DNA of 23,084 bases from an uncultured Thermoanaerobacterales bacterium (GTDB lineage Bacteria > Bacillota > Clostridia > Christensenellales > UBA1242). The notes beneath the pieces were generated by a model. That model did not search any database, was not told the origin of the DNA, and saw only the letters and a list, made by a program, of their open reading frames with translations. The DNA lies in contig CATKXA010000006.1 in NCBI GenBank assembly GCA_949840475.1, positions 1-23,084 on the forward strand. The letters are read 5' to 3'. Of the stretch, positions 15,370 to 22,679 are shown in pieces (position 1 is the stretch's first letter; the number at the start of each line of letters is the position of its first letter). The translations under genes were made by a program, and so were the position numbers.

Positions 15370-15533
15370 TACAAAAAAGTATCAAATTTTTAAATTAATT
15401 TATATCAATATACAATATCATAATACAATAATCGATAAATTTTTCAAAACGAAAAGTATATATATTTTGTGCATAAATAAACTTTTTTACTAAAAAACGG
15501 TAAAAAATTTTACTATACGTATACAAAAAACAT

Positions 15534-15559
15534 AAAAAAACGAGCCATGCAGCTCGTTT
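15534..15559 (-). terminator. Terminator behind the 29-codon small ORF
   Basis: AAACGAGC (15538-15545) pairs with GCTCGTTT (15552-15559), loop CATGCA, followed on the minus strand by seven Ts. Confidence 0.85.
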
Positions 15560-15611
15560 TACCCAATAAATATTTTTACAACCGTACACACAAAAATTGG
15601 TGTTTTATTTC

Positions 15612-15701
15612 TTATGTAGATTGTTCAATTGTTTTTTCTGGTTGCTTATTCCCATTCATTTGTTCCTCAAACTCTCTCATTATCTCTTCTGTTATTTCCA
15701 T
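15612..15701 (-). CDS. Small protein of 29 residues (hypothetical)
   Basis: The frame reads M-E-I-T-E-E-I-M-R-E-F-E-E-Q-M-N-G-N-K and ends E-Q-S-T-stop. Its ATG has AAAGGGAG six bases upstream, one of the better ribosome sites in the window, and a strong terminator lies about 50 bases past the stop. The peptide is acidic and amphipathic-helical in its first half, with no TM segment. Only 30 bases separate it from the terminator of the YdeI-family gene upstream. It is therefore expressed either by read-through or from a promoter overlapping that hairpin (a weak TTTCGT-18-TAAATT can be drawn). I do not recognise it. The combination of ribosome site, closed frame and private terminator is the only evidence. 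Confidence 0.5.
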   Translation of the reverse strand: MEITEEIMREFEEQMNGNKQPEKTIEQST

Positions 15702-15730
15702 GATTTCTCCCTTTAATTTATTTTTTCAAC

Positions 15731-15758
15731 AAAAAATCACGAAACTTTGCCCGTGATT
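15731..15758 (-). terminator. Terminator of the YdeI-family gene
   Basis: AATCACG (15735-15741) pairs with CGTGATT (15752-15758), loop of 10. On minus it is followed by TTTTTTG (the stem's final TT continues into the run). Confidence 0.75.
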
Positions 15759-15772
15759 GATTTTAATAAAAT

Positions 15773-16333
15773 TTACATTGGTTTCAAATTTTTGTTAAGC
15801 TTTTCAACTATCCATGCAATTCTCTTTGCTTTGCCTGCATCTGTTTTTGCATCGAAATACGCCCTTGTGTATGTCTTTTTTACCGACATAGACATTGCTT
15901 GGAAATTGGTGTGTGCTGGCTCATATGCTTTCAAAATATCATCCAAAACATTGATTTGCTCTTCTGTAAATGTCATGGGATCTATGGCATCCCATTGTCC
16001 ATTTCTCTTTGCTTCATCTATCTTTTTTCTTCCATAATCGGTCATCAATCCTCGTTCTTCAAGGCTTTTAACCAATGTCTTATTTTTATCTGACCATTTA
16101 CTCTTTTCTTTACGCATTGAAAAGTATTTTTTATATGTTTTGTCATCAATGCTTTGCATCTGTCCGTCTATCCACCCAAAACAAAGAGCTTCTTCAAGTG
16201 CCTCATCTGCCTTTATTGTTTTTGGGCCTTTTGCTTTTCCAAACAAAAGCCAAATACCATCATTTGATTTGCAATGTTCAGAAAGCCATTTTCTAAAATC
16301 TTCCCTACTTGTAAATATCAATAAATCTTTCAT
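15773..16333 (-). CDS. YdeI/OmdA-family protein
   Basis: 186 residues from the ATG at 16333. The family signature is clear: 'FTSREDFRKWLSEHCKSNDGIWLLFGKAKGPKTIKADEALEEALCFGWIDGQMQSID' at the start, 'YFSMRKEKSKWSDKNK' in the middle, and 'YTRAYFDAKTDAGKAKRIAWIVEKLNKNLKP' at the end (the bacteriocin-protection/OmpD-associated C-terminal helix). Members are small cytosolic proteins linked to peptide resistance or envelope stress in some species, without a defined reaction. In-frame TTG codons upstream would run through the -10 box, so the ATG is right. There is no ribosome site and the -10 ends 6 bases before the ATG. The mRNA is therefore probably leaderless. Confidence 0.88.
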   Translation of the reverse strand: MKDLLIFTSREDFRKWLSEHCKSNDGIWLLFGKAKGPKTIKADEALEEALCFGWIDGQMQSIDDKTYKKYFSMRKEKSKWSDKNKTLVKSLEERGLMTDYGRKKIDEAKRNGQWDAIDPMTFTEEQINVLDDILKAYEPAHTNFQAMSMSVKKTYTRAYFDAKTDAGKAKRIAWIVEKLNKNLKPM

Positions 16334-16339
16334 AATTTG

Positions 16340-16370
16340 ATTATACCACAACTCTTTGCATTCTGTATCA
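16340..16370 (-). promoter_or_regulatory. Promoter of the YdeI-family gene with shared upstream motif
   Basis: Minus strand: TATAAT (16340-16345), then 12 bases upstream TGATACAGAATGC (16358-16370), matching the SDR promoter motif at 12 of 13 bases and at the same distance. There is no good -35 hexamer at 17 bases. Confidence 0.65.
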
Positions 16371-16608
16371 GTTTTTATTTATTTTCCTGCTTAAAATTCG
16401 ACTACCTACATTTACATTTTGTGATAAAGTGTGGACTTGGTTATGCATTTCGCAAAGTCAAATATGAAAAATAGTTGTTTTGATAAATCATAAAGCAACA
16501 AATCCAAACAGCCAAAAATCGCTACATCCCTTTATTTATGGGACATTTGGGCAATAAAAAATACATTCAGCCAAATCTCTAAAAAAAAGACTTTTTTGAA
16601 TGTAAAGT
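16371..16608. other. Gene-free stretch between the YdeI-family gene and tRNA-Arg
   Basis: I see no coding frame with a ribosome site. There is one weak fold (GCC-AAA with TTTGGGC enclosing TCCC/GGGA, about 16510-16555) and an A8/T6 tract at 16581-16597 that may stop the tRNA transcript on the minus strand. Confidence 0.4.
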
Positions 16609-16685
16609 TGGTGCGTCACGAGGGACTCGAACCCCCGACCTTACGGTTCGAAGCCGTCTACTCTATCCAGCTGAGCTAGTGACGC
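16609..16685 (-). tRNA. tRNA-Arg, anticodon UCG, CCA encoded
   Basis: Minus strand: acceptor GCGTCAC/GTGACGC with discriminator A and genomic CCA (16609-16611). D-arm GCTC...GAGT. Anticodon loop CTTCGAA (anticodon TCG, reads CGA and probably other CGN codons). T-arm GGGGG TTCGAGT CCCTC. The 27-43 pair at the top of the anticodon stem is a G-A mismatch; all other stems are intact. Confidence 0.96.
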
Positions 16686-16695
16686 ATACATATTT

Positions 16696-16723
16696 ATTGT
16701 ACCTCAAAATACAAGATTGTCAA
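16696..16723 (-). promoter_or_regulatory. Promoter of tRNA-Arg
   Basis: Minus strand: TTGACA (16718-16723), 16-base spacer, TACAAT (16696-16701), about 10 bases from the tRNA 5' end. Confidence 0.75.
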
Positions 16724-16776
16724 ATTAAAAACAATAGCTAATTTATTAATTACCTCTTCCTTTTTTATAAGAAATA

Positions 16777-16785
16777 TGTTATAAT
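16777..16785 (+). promoter_or_regulatory. Extended -10 promoter of the mutarotase-like gene
   Basis: TGTTATAAT (TG at 16777-16778, TATAAT 16780-16785). There is no clear -35 hexamer. The leader contains AGGAG six bases before the ATG at 16807. Confidence 0.65.
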
Positions 16786-16806
16786 ATATTCATATAGGAG
16801 AAATAC

Positions 16807-17817
16807 ATGGATAGATATCTTAACATTAAAAAAGGCAACACTGAGCTCATGGTAGACAAGATTGGTGCTCAAATTGTTAGCATGAAGGTCAATGGTATTG
16901 AAGTTATGTTTCAAGGGGCATTAGATCCTGAAAACTCACAGTGGCAAGGTACTGCAAAGAACTTATTTCCTAACCCTGGTCCAGTTGGCAAAACTAGCGA
17001 TAAGTATGGCGAGTTAAAACAAGTTGCTTTTGAAAGAAATGGCAAAATAGAAAAACATACTGAATATTATCACAATGGTGGCGTATATCATATGGGTCAA
17101 CATGGGTTCGCTCAAAGCCTAGACTATGACGTGCAAAGTCAACAATCAGACACTTTAGTGCTTTCTATTTCTGCTGACGACCAAACTGTAAAAGAGTATC
17201 CATACGATTTTAAGTATACAGTTGCTTATCAAATTGATGGCGAAGGCGGTCTTGATTACACCTCTATTGCAACAAACAAAGACACCAAGCCAATGCTAGC
17301 TGGTATGGGCTGGCACCCTGCTTTTAAGCTTCATGACCATAAGAGTAAATATAAATTAGTATTCAAAAATCTAAAAAAAGAAGAAGGCTGTGAAATCCAA
17401 GAGGACGTGTTTTATGATATTGATGAGTTAATAGACTCAGGCAAATCTGTACGTTTTGAGGGCATAAAAAGTGTTGACGTGTTCATTATTTATGAACAAT
17501 TTGGCAAATATGTTCCATACGTAAACATGCATTCTGAGGAGCCAATACTTATACTTTGGTCTAGGCCAAGGGACTCTGAAAACGCAAACCAAAAGGAAGA
17601 CTTTATTTGCATTGAGCCATGGAACCAAACCCCTCGCCAAATTCAAAAACTTACAACCCAAGATAAAACAAAAACTATTGACGGGGCAGTTATTATTGAG
17701 CCTAAAACAGAAAGTGTATTAAATGCTAATGTTTGCGTAAATACAGAATATGCTAAAATCATAGCATCACAGTTTTCACAGACTAAAGAAAGTGAAGAAG
17801 TTGATAATCTTCGTTAA
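16807..17817 (+). CDS. Aldose 1-epimerase (galactose mutarotase)-like protein, LacX type
   Basis: 336 residues. Aldose 1-epimerases interconvert the alpha and beta anomers of hexoses in the cytosol. The beta-sandwich family hallmarks are present: 'MGQHGFAQ' with His99, 'GMGWHPAFKL' with the catalytic His170, and 'FICIEPWNQTP' with the catalytic base Glu270. 'NLFPNPGPV' (residues 52-60) is the usual LacX-type start of the substrate cleft. The start is fixed by AGGAG at a six-base spacing. It is a single-gene unit with its own promoter and terminator, so the neighbourhood does not reveal the sugar. About 40 polar residues after the fold end form a non-conserved tail. LacX-like members may act on phosphorylated or uncommon sugars. 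Confidence 0.9.
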   Translation: MDRYLNIKKGNTELMVDKIGAQIVSMKVNGIEVMFQGALDPENSQWQGTAKNLFPNPGPVGKTSDKYGELKQVAFERNGKIEKHTEYYHNGGVYHMGQHGFAQSLDYDVQSQQSDTLVLSISADDQTVKEYPYDFKYTVAYQIDGEGGLDYTSIATNKDTKPMLAGMGWHPAFKLHDHKSKYKLVFKNLKKEEGCEIQEDVFYDIDELIDSGKSVRFEGIKSVDVFIIYEQFGKYVPYVNMHSEEPILILWSRPRDSENANQKEDFICIEPWNQTPRQIQKLTTQDKTKTIDGAVIIEPKTESVLNANVCVNTEYAKIIASQFSQTKESEEVDNLR

Positions 17818-17820
17818 CAA

Positions 17821-17850
17821 AAAAGAGTGAGTTCCCTCACTCTTTTTTTT
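17821..17850 (+). terminator. Terminator of the mutarotase-like gene
   Basis: AAAAGAGTGAG (17821-17831), loop TTCC, CTCACTCTTTT (17836-17846), then more Ts. Confidence 0.9.
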
Positions 17851-17896
17851 GCTTAAGTAATTCGACACTTTTCGTTTACATAAGTATACTATTTTA

Positions 17897-17925
17897 TTGA
17901 TTTATACTAAATAGTGTGTTAAACT
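17897..17925 (+). promoter_or_regulatory. Probable promoter of the signal peptidase gene, leaderless layout
   Basis: TTGATT (17897-17902), 17-base spacer, TAAACT (17920-17925), ending 7 bases before the ATG. The alternative TTCGAC-18-TATACT (17861-17890) would give a leader of roughly 35 bases, still without a ribosome site. Confidence 0.45.
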
Positions 17926-17932
17926 AATTTTT

Positions 17933-18742
17933 ATGAATGAGCAATTAGAAAAAGACACAACAACAGCTATAGAGCAAGAGCAGCAACCAAAGGTTCAAAG
18001 CGAGCACACAAAGGTAATTGAAGTAAACACTTCCACCTCGCTTTTTAGATACTTTTTAGGTGCAATGATAATATTTGGTGTATGCTTTGTTTCTTGCCTA
18101 TTTATATTTCAAGTTGTCTTCACTCAAATTGGAATTATAGGCTACTCCATGCAACCAACACTCAACGCCTCCGCCACGGGAAAAGACGGCGATAAAAACA
18201 CAGACATTGTGTATTTTTATAACTCTCATAGCTATGAATATAAAGATATTGTAATAATTAAAGAGGGTCGCTCCTACGCAAATGGAACGCCAACAGAGGA
18301 TAAGCTTGTTAAACGAGTAATCGCCACTCCTGGTCAAAAGCTATCAATTAAAAAAATTAGAACAGAGAATATTAGCGGTCAGGAATACTTTATTATTGAG
18401 TTCGCAATAAACGACAAAGTGCTTGTTGAGGATTATATTAAAGAACAAAAAGTATTCATTCCGAACACATTGCTAGATGTTACAATCAACCCATACTATA
18501 GCTTTTATAACAAACTAATCACAACACTTAGGTCGAGAAACGAATATTCGTTTGTACTAGAAAAAGATGAATATTTTGTTATGGGAGATAACAGAAACCA
18601 TTCAACAGATAGCCGAAACTTTGGACCAGTAAAAAAGAGTGAAATCCTTGGCAAAGTTGTACTACAAATTAAGTATGGCAAAAACTTATTCCATGCAATA
18701 TGGTCTGCAATTTTTGGAAACTATATAATTAAATATATTTAA
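17933..18742 (+). CDS. lepB: Signal peptidase I
   Basis: 269 residues. This membrane-bound serine protease removes signal peptides from secreted proteins on the outer face of the cytoplasmic membrane. A polar cytosolic N-terminus of about 38 residues, unusually long for a Gram-positive SPase, precedes a single TM helix (39-61). The Ser/Lys dyad is visible: Ser72 in 'GYSMQPTL' (box B) and Lys127 in 'KLVKRVIATPGQ' (box D). Box E is 'VMGDNRNHSTDSRNFGPV'. There is an insertion of roughly 40 residues between boxes D and E. No Shine-Dalgarno precedes the ATG, and a -10-like hexamer lies 7 bases upstream. The lipoprotein gene follows after 27 bases and is probably co-transcribed. The substrates could include the two secreted proteins at 7671-15352. 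Confidence 0.93.
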   Translation: MNEQLEKDTTTAIEQEQQPKVQSEHTKVIEVNTSTSLFRYFLGAMIIFGVCFVSCLFIFQVVFTQIGIIGYSMQPTLNASATGKDGDKNTDIVYFYNSHSYEYKDIVIIKEGRSYANGTPTEDKLVKRVIATPGQKLSIKKIRTENISGQEYFIIEFAINDKVLVEDYIKEQKVFIPNTLLDVTINPYYSFYNKLITTLRSRNEYSFVLEKDEYFVMGDNRNHSTDSRNFGPVKKSEILGKVVLQIKYGKNLFHAIWSAIFGNYIIKYI

Positions 18743-18769
18743 ATGTCATTATAGGAGATTATAGTACTT

Positions 18770-19336
18770 ATGAAAAAAATATTTTTAAGCTTAACACTGC
18801 TACTTTTAATTATCTGCCCTGCCCTTGCTTTTACTGGTTGTAAAGATAAAGGCATAACAATGAGCACATACTTTCAACAAAAAGTTAACTATCAAGTTTA
18901 TGGAAGATCTGGCATAAATGAGGGCAAGCTCACTGACTTTACTGCAAAGAAAAACAATAACTTACAACAATACACTAAAATAACTTTTAGTGGCAATACT
19001 TGGCTTTATTTATTCAATATAGATAAACTTTGCTTTAATGTTTACTCAAACAAAACAGAAACAATAGAGTTAAATATAAAAATACCTAATCTAAGCAATG
19101 CAGACGACACAATCAATGGTCAAAAAGAGTTTAAAGTACAAATAAATTTAATCGCAAACAAAAGTGTCCCTGTAACAATATTTGTAAACGACTACTTTGC
19201 AACTAACACAAATAGCACTATTGAAATCAATGTTTCAGACTCATCTTGCTTTTATCAAAATGGTCAAAACACTGGACTTAAATTTGCAATATCAGGCTTT
19301 ACACTATTTGGAAACCACATAGTCCCAAACAAATAA
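18770..19336 (+). CDS. Predicted lipoprotein of unknown function
   Basis: 188 residues. A classic lipoprotein signal (MKKIFLSLTLLLLIICPALA) ends in F-T-G-C with Cys24 as the lipidation site; Phe at -3 is less common than Leu. The mature part is beta-rich and polar ('YTKITFSGNTWLYLFNIDKL', 'KTETIELNIKIPNLSNADDTI', 'SVPVTIFVND'), consistent with a single jelly-roll or Ig-like domain, but I do not recognise it. AGGAG lies 12 bases before the ATG, longer than usual. It is the second gene after lepB. It ends at a terminator shared with the converging 192-residue gene. Confidence 0.75.
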   Translation: MKKIFLSLTLLLLIICPALAFTGCKDKGITMSTYFQQKVNYQVYGRSGINEGKLTDFTAKKNNNLQQYTKITFSGNTWLYLFNIDKLCFNVYSNKTETIELNIKIPNLSNADDTINGQKEFKVQINLIANKSVPVTIFVNDYFATNTNSTIEINVSDSSCFYQNGQNTGLKFAISGFTLFGNHIVPNK

Positions 19337-19364
19337 AAAACTCCCTAGTTAAGGGAGTTTTTTT
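19335..19364. terminator. Bidirectional terminator between converging genes
   Basis: AAAAAACTCCCT (19335-19346), loop AGTTA, AGGGAGTTTTTT (19352-19363). There are Ts on plus and six Ts on minus, serving the lipoprotein gene and the 19941-19363 gene. Confidence 0.9.
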
Positions 19365-19941
19365 ATTCGTTATCGCCAAGCTCTCCAGCGTTGCACTCTT
19401 TTAAAACTTTGTCTAGACCTCTACCAAGATCATGATAAATATCAACTTGCTTGTTATGTATTTTTGAAAGGTCTTCAGCTAAAATATTAATAACTCTAGT
19501 TCTAGACTGATCTATGTCTATACTACGATCACTACCATGACTATACGGTTGTCTAGTCAAACCTAAGAATAATGCAATAACTTTAAGATTCTTTTCGCGT
19601 ATTACTTCTATTGCTTGTTTATGCACTTTGTCAAACTCAGTGGTATAACTTTGCAATCTTTCTTTTAAATCAGGCAATCTTTTCTTATCTTCTTCAAGTT
19701 CTTCAAGCATTTTACGTCTTGCATACTCTACTACTTGTACATCGTATGGATATGAACGAACCTTAGATTCAAACCTACTCTCACGTTTTTCAATATCCTC
19801 TATACTAGATATTAAATATTCTACATCATTCAACTTTATTGCCAAGAGATCGATCATTTTATCAACCTCGCTCATATCATAACTTTTGTTTGTTTGACAA
19901 TATTTTAATTTATACATTTCCTCAAACTCTCTTGCAAACAT
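19363..19941 (-). CDS. Cytosolic helical protein of unknown function
   Basis: 192 residues from the ATG at 19941, chosen because AGGAGG lies seven bases upstream and because a TTGACA promoter occupies the 26-codon in-frame extension. The sequence is almost wholly helical and charged. Coiled-coil-like stretches lie at about residues 25-55 and 70-120 ('YARRKMLEELEEDKKRLPDLKERLQSY'). A less polar 'NLKVIALFLGL' follows, then a region with 'SDRSIDIDQSRTRVINILAEDLSKIHNKQ'. There is no signal peptide and no known motif. It is a monocistronic unit. I cannot assign a role. Confidence 0.65.
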   Translation of the reverse strand: MFAREFEEMYKLKYCQTNKSYDMSEVDKMIDLLAIKLNDVEYLISSIEDIEKRESRFESKVRSYPYDVQVVEYARRKMLEELEEDKKRLPDLKERLQSYTTEFDKVHKQAIEVIREKNLKVIALFLGLTRQPYSHGSDRSIDIDQSRTRVINILAEDLSKIHNKQVDIYHDLGRGLDKVLKECNAGELGDNE

Positions 19942-19951
19942 TTTCCGTCCT

Positions 19952-19993
19952 CCTAATGTTACTAATAGGATACCACCCCCCATTTTGTCAATA
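19952..19993 (-). promoter_or_regulatory. Promoter of the 192-residue protein
   Basis: Minus strand: a consensus TTGACA followed after 18 bases by TATTAG, just upstream of TTAGGAGG. The G-rich spacer (six Gs in a row) is unusual for this genome. Confidence 0.6.
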
Positions 19994-20021
19994 CCATACT
20001 TCGGATGTGAGCCAGCCAATT

Positions 20022-20050
20022 AAAAAAAAGAAGGCTTATGCCTTCTTTTT
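20022..20050 (-). terminator. Terminator of the lemA-DUF2207 operon
   Basis: AAAAAGAAGGC (20025-20035), loop TTAT, GCCTTCTTTTT (20040-20050), with eight Ts on the minus strand. It touches the DUF2207 stop codon. Confidence 0.9.
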
Positions 20051-22025
20051 ATCTAACGCCGAAGCCTCCGCCGCCTCCGCCACCGCCAGAGAAGCCACCT
20101 CCGCCAAAGCCGCCACTAAAACTGCTGCCACCAAAGTCTTTAAAGTTACCAGAAGCTGTCTTATGCATCTGCGATGCCATTAGCCCGCTATTGACCTTAT
20201 AAGTCTTTGTTGTAAAGTTTCTGAATAACATATTAAAGATAATAATATCCGCAATAGGGTTTCCATTTGCACTTGCCCAATCTGGCACATCAAGCTTTAT
20301 ACTTTCAAACTTTTTAATCCACTCATCGCTAAGCCCTAAAACATATGCATATGGCAAAACGTCATAAAATAAGCTTGGGTTTTCGCTAGCGAACATCTTT
20401 ATTTGTTCAACCTCGCATTCTTTAATAAACCTCTTAAAGCCAAGAACCCTGCCCTTCACTATAGCACCCTCTTTGGCGTACTTACACTCTCCGCCCATAA
20501 TCGCAGAGGCTACTCCTGCAATAACAAGGCTTATAACATGAAAGTAATATCCGTCAATATAGTCATAGCCATACAAGTTATATGTTAAAATCAAAAACAA
20601 AGTAGCGACAGCCGTCAATAATAGTGATATATAAAACAGGTTTTTTCTTGAATAAATAAGCAGAATATTTATTGCCATTAACAAGCTTATAAGCACTAAT
20701 CTAAACATAAACACGTCAGATGTAAAACCAAGTCTATATGAAACTGAGAAGAACATAAACGCTAAGCTCACAACAAACAAAAACATAAATATGCCACGAA
20801 CAATATTGATTGAGCTCATGGCTTTTTTATCATAAAGCAAATTTGAGCTCTTAATTGTTTCGGTTGACTTTACTGCTTTTGCATTTACAGCAAACTGCAT
20901 GTTTAAGTCATCAATCTCAATTTTGTCGCTCTCTTTAAAGATGCTGTTATAGATAGCTTTTGATGATTTGTCTTCACTATCTAGTATTGGTGCTTTTTTA
21001 ATAAGTTCTATTCTTTTATCGTCTATTTGATTGATAGTAATATAGCCTTTACTTGCAAGTAGCACAATAGTAGCTATTGTAGATTTATCTGTTATGTTGC
21101 CTGTTCCCATATATTCAGCAATATATGCATTTAACCCACTAAAGCTCATAAGTTCAACAGGTACAATGAGCTTATCTCTATTCTTGAGTTTTAAGCTTGC
21201 GAAAACAGATAGCCCTATAAGCAGAGTGGCAACAAAGATACTTATAAGCGAAACAATATTAAAATATCTCTCAGCCTTTAAAAAACCGTCTTCAAACACC
21301 GCTCTAAAGGTAATACCATGAAGTGGCTTTAAAACCTCAACTTTGCCTGAGATTTTGTTCCCAATACGCTCAAACTTTAGTTCATTAGACGAGCCTTCTT
21401 TTCCATAATACATTTGCAAACTTTTTGCACTTTGCATGTCTGGCATAACAATATGAAAGCTAACATTTCTAATAGTGAAAGTGCTGTTTGTACCTACGAC
21501 ATTAAAATATATATCATCAAAGCCTTTATTTTTGTCCTGCCCCATATCGTAAGTATAGCTTATTTTATAATGCCTAGTTTCGCCTTTTTGAATATATGTA
21601 GCAGCTTTTAAACCAATGGTTAAATATCCGCTAATCTCATCGGTATAAACATTTAACTTTTCGTTATTATCTCCCTCGCCATAAATGCTACTTATTTTCG
21701 CAACAACTGGTTTTTTATTTACCTTAGTTCCTTCAGACCTATACGCAAAATATGAATATGGAATAAACCTAACAACCTCTCTTGTATCCGAGCGGTTAAA
21801 AGTAACATTGAAGTCTTCAACAACACTAACTCTATTGTAACTATCAATGTATAAATTTACGTTTAAGTCATGAAAGCTTGCTGCGTCGTCGCTTTCTTGA
21901 TAACTTGCCTCATTAAAATAAAAATCATCAAAATTAAAAAAATCAGCCATGAAAAATATGATGCTGAACACACATATAATCACGGCTAATAAAGCAGCTG
22001 ATATAATCTTTGCAGATCTATTCAT
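20049..22025 (-). CDS. DUF2207 family membrane protein with Gly-rich C-terminus
   Basis: 658 residues. A signal/anchor helix (about 7-29) leads to an extracytoplasmic beta domain ('DLNVNLYIDSYNRVSVVEDFNVTFN' to about residue 250, the DUF2207 region). A TM helix lies at ~258-278, then a cytosolic winged-helix-like part ('TIATIVLLASKGYITINQIDDKRIELIKK'). About four clustered TM helices (roughly 410-510) follow, and another cytosolic part ends in a very Gly-rich tail (last ~25 residues, F-G-G-G-G type). That tail is a standard mark of this family (YciQ-like). It lies 12 bases after lemA; LemA-DUF2207 gene pairs are common in Bacillota, though the molecular role is unsettled. It differs from the paralogue at 1-1427 in having this lemA partner. 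Confidence 0.9.
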   Translation of the reverse strand: MNRSAKIISAALLAVIICVFSIIFFMADFFNFDDFYFNEASYQESDDAASFHDLNVNLYIDSYNRVSVVEDFNVTFNRSDTREVVRFIPYSYFAYRSEGTKVNKKPVVAKISSIYGEGDNNEKLNVYTDEISGYLTIGLKAATYIQKGETRHYKISYTYDMGQDKNKGFDDIYFNVVGTNSTFTIRNVSFHIVMPDMQSAKSLQMYYGKEGSSNELKFERIGNKISGKVEVLKPLHGITFRAVFEDGFLKAERYFNIVSLISIFVATLLIGLSVFASLKLKNRDKLIVPVELMSFSGLNAYIAEYMGTGNITDKSTIATIVLLASKGYITINQIDDKRIELIKKAPILDSEDKSSKAIYNSIFKESDKIEIDDLNMQFAVNAKAVKSTETIKSSNLLYDKKAMSSINIVRGIFMFLFVVSLAFMFFSVSYRLGFTSDVFMFRLVLISLLMAINILLIYSRKNLFYISLLLTAVATLFLILTYNLYGYDYIDGYYFHVISLVIAGVASAIMGGECKYAKEGAIVKGRVLGFKRFIKECEVEQIKMFASENPSLFYDVLPYAYVLGLSDEWIKKFESIKLDVPDWASANGNPIADIIIFNMLFRNFTTKTYKVNSGLMASQMHKTASGNFKDFGGSSFSGGFGGGGFSGGGGGGGGFGVR

Positions 22026-22037
22026 TAATACTCCCTA

Positions 22038-22601
22038 TTAAAACTCCACTTTAACATTTTTTCTTTCTTCAGGAGCATCAACTTCAAACATAGTTCTCTC
22101 TTCAAACTTAAACCATTTAGCAACAATATTACTTGGAATTGTTTGAATTTTAACATTATAGCTTCTAACGCAAGCATTATAATACCTACGAGAATTAGAT
22201 ATTTCTGTTTCTATCTCACTAAGTTTATTTTGCAAACTCATAAAGTTAGCATTAGCTTTTAAGTCTGGATATGCTTCTGTTACTTTAAACAATGATTTTA
22301 GTGTTCCAGTAAGCATGTTTTCAGCTTCTGCTTTTTCTTTATCACTAGACGCACCCATAGCAAGTTTTCTTGCTTTTATAACAGCTTCTAGAGTTTCACT
22401 TTCGTGCTTTGCGTAACCTTTAACAGTATTAACAAGGTTAGGTATTAAATCGTAACGTTTCTTTAAACATACGTCCATTGCAGAAAAAGCTTCATCAACC
22501 GACGCACGTCTTCTAATAAGAGAGTTGTAAGTTCCGATTAACCATATAACAAATAGAACTATTAGTCCCATTACAACTCCAAATATTATCCAACCTATCA
22601 T
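22038..22601 (-). CDS. lemA: LemA family protein
   Basis: 187 residues from the ATG at 22601, chosen for AAAGGAGGG upstream. There is an N-terminal TM helix (3-24) with the short N-terminus outside, and the helical domain follows. Family signatures: 'YNSLIRRRASVDEAFSAMDV', 'LKKRYDLIPNLVNTVKGYAKHE', 'AYPDLKANANFMSLQNKLSEIE' and 'RRYYNACVRSYNVKIQTIPSN', finishing 'WFKFEERTMFEVDA'. LemA proteins are widespread membrane proteins of undefined activity, usually beside DUF2207 or Gly-rich TPM-domain proteins. It is the first gene of the two-gene operon and divergent from radC. Confidence 0.96.
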   Translation of the reverse strand: MIGWIIFGVVMGLIVLFVIWLIGTYNSLIRRRASVDEAFSAMDVCLKKRYDLIPNLVNTVKGYAKHESETLEAVIKARKLAMGASSDKEKAEAENMLTGTLKSLFKVTEAYPDLKANANFMSLQNKLSEIETEISNSRRYYNACVRSYNVKIQTIPSNIVAKWFKFEERTMFEVDAPEERKNVKVEF

Positions 22602-22618
22602 TTTTTGCCCTCCTTTAT

Positions 22619-22647
22619 TTGACAAATCTAATTATTACTATTATTAT
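22619..22647 (+). promoter_or_regulatory. radC promoter
   Basis: TTGACA (22619-22624), 17-base spacer, TATTAT (22642-22647). The leader to the ATG at 22680 is about 26 bases, with at best a weak ribosome site (AAAG). Confidence 0.75.
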
Positions 22648-22671
22648 GAATAAAAACACAAAAAATGTAAA
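22643..22671 (-). promoter_or_regulatory. lemA operon promoter, sharing its -10 position with radC
   Basis: Minus strand: TTTACA (22666-22671), 17-base spacer, CATAAT (22643-22648). The hexamer overlaps the radC -10 by five bases on the other strand. Confidence 0.7.
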
Positions 22672-22679
22672 GTAAAATT

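Noticed and set aside
15395..15589. 64-codon minus-strand frame upstream of the giant gene
   Set aside because: It is very A+T-rich, has no ribosome site, and spans the small-ORF terminator.
19942..20019. 26-codon extension of the 192-residue protein
   Set aside because: It covers a TTGACA promoter, and AGGAGG sits exactly before the internal ATG.
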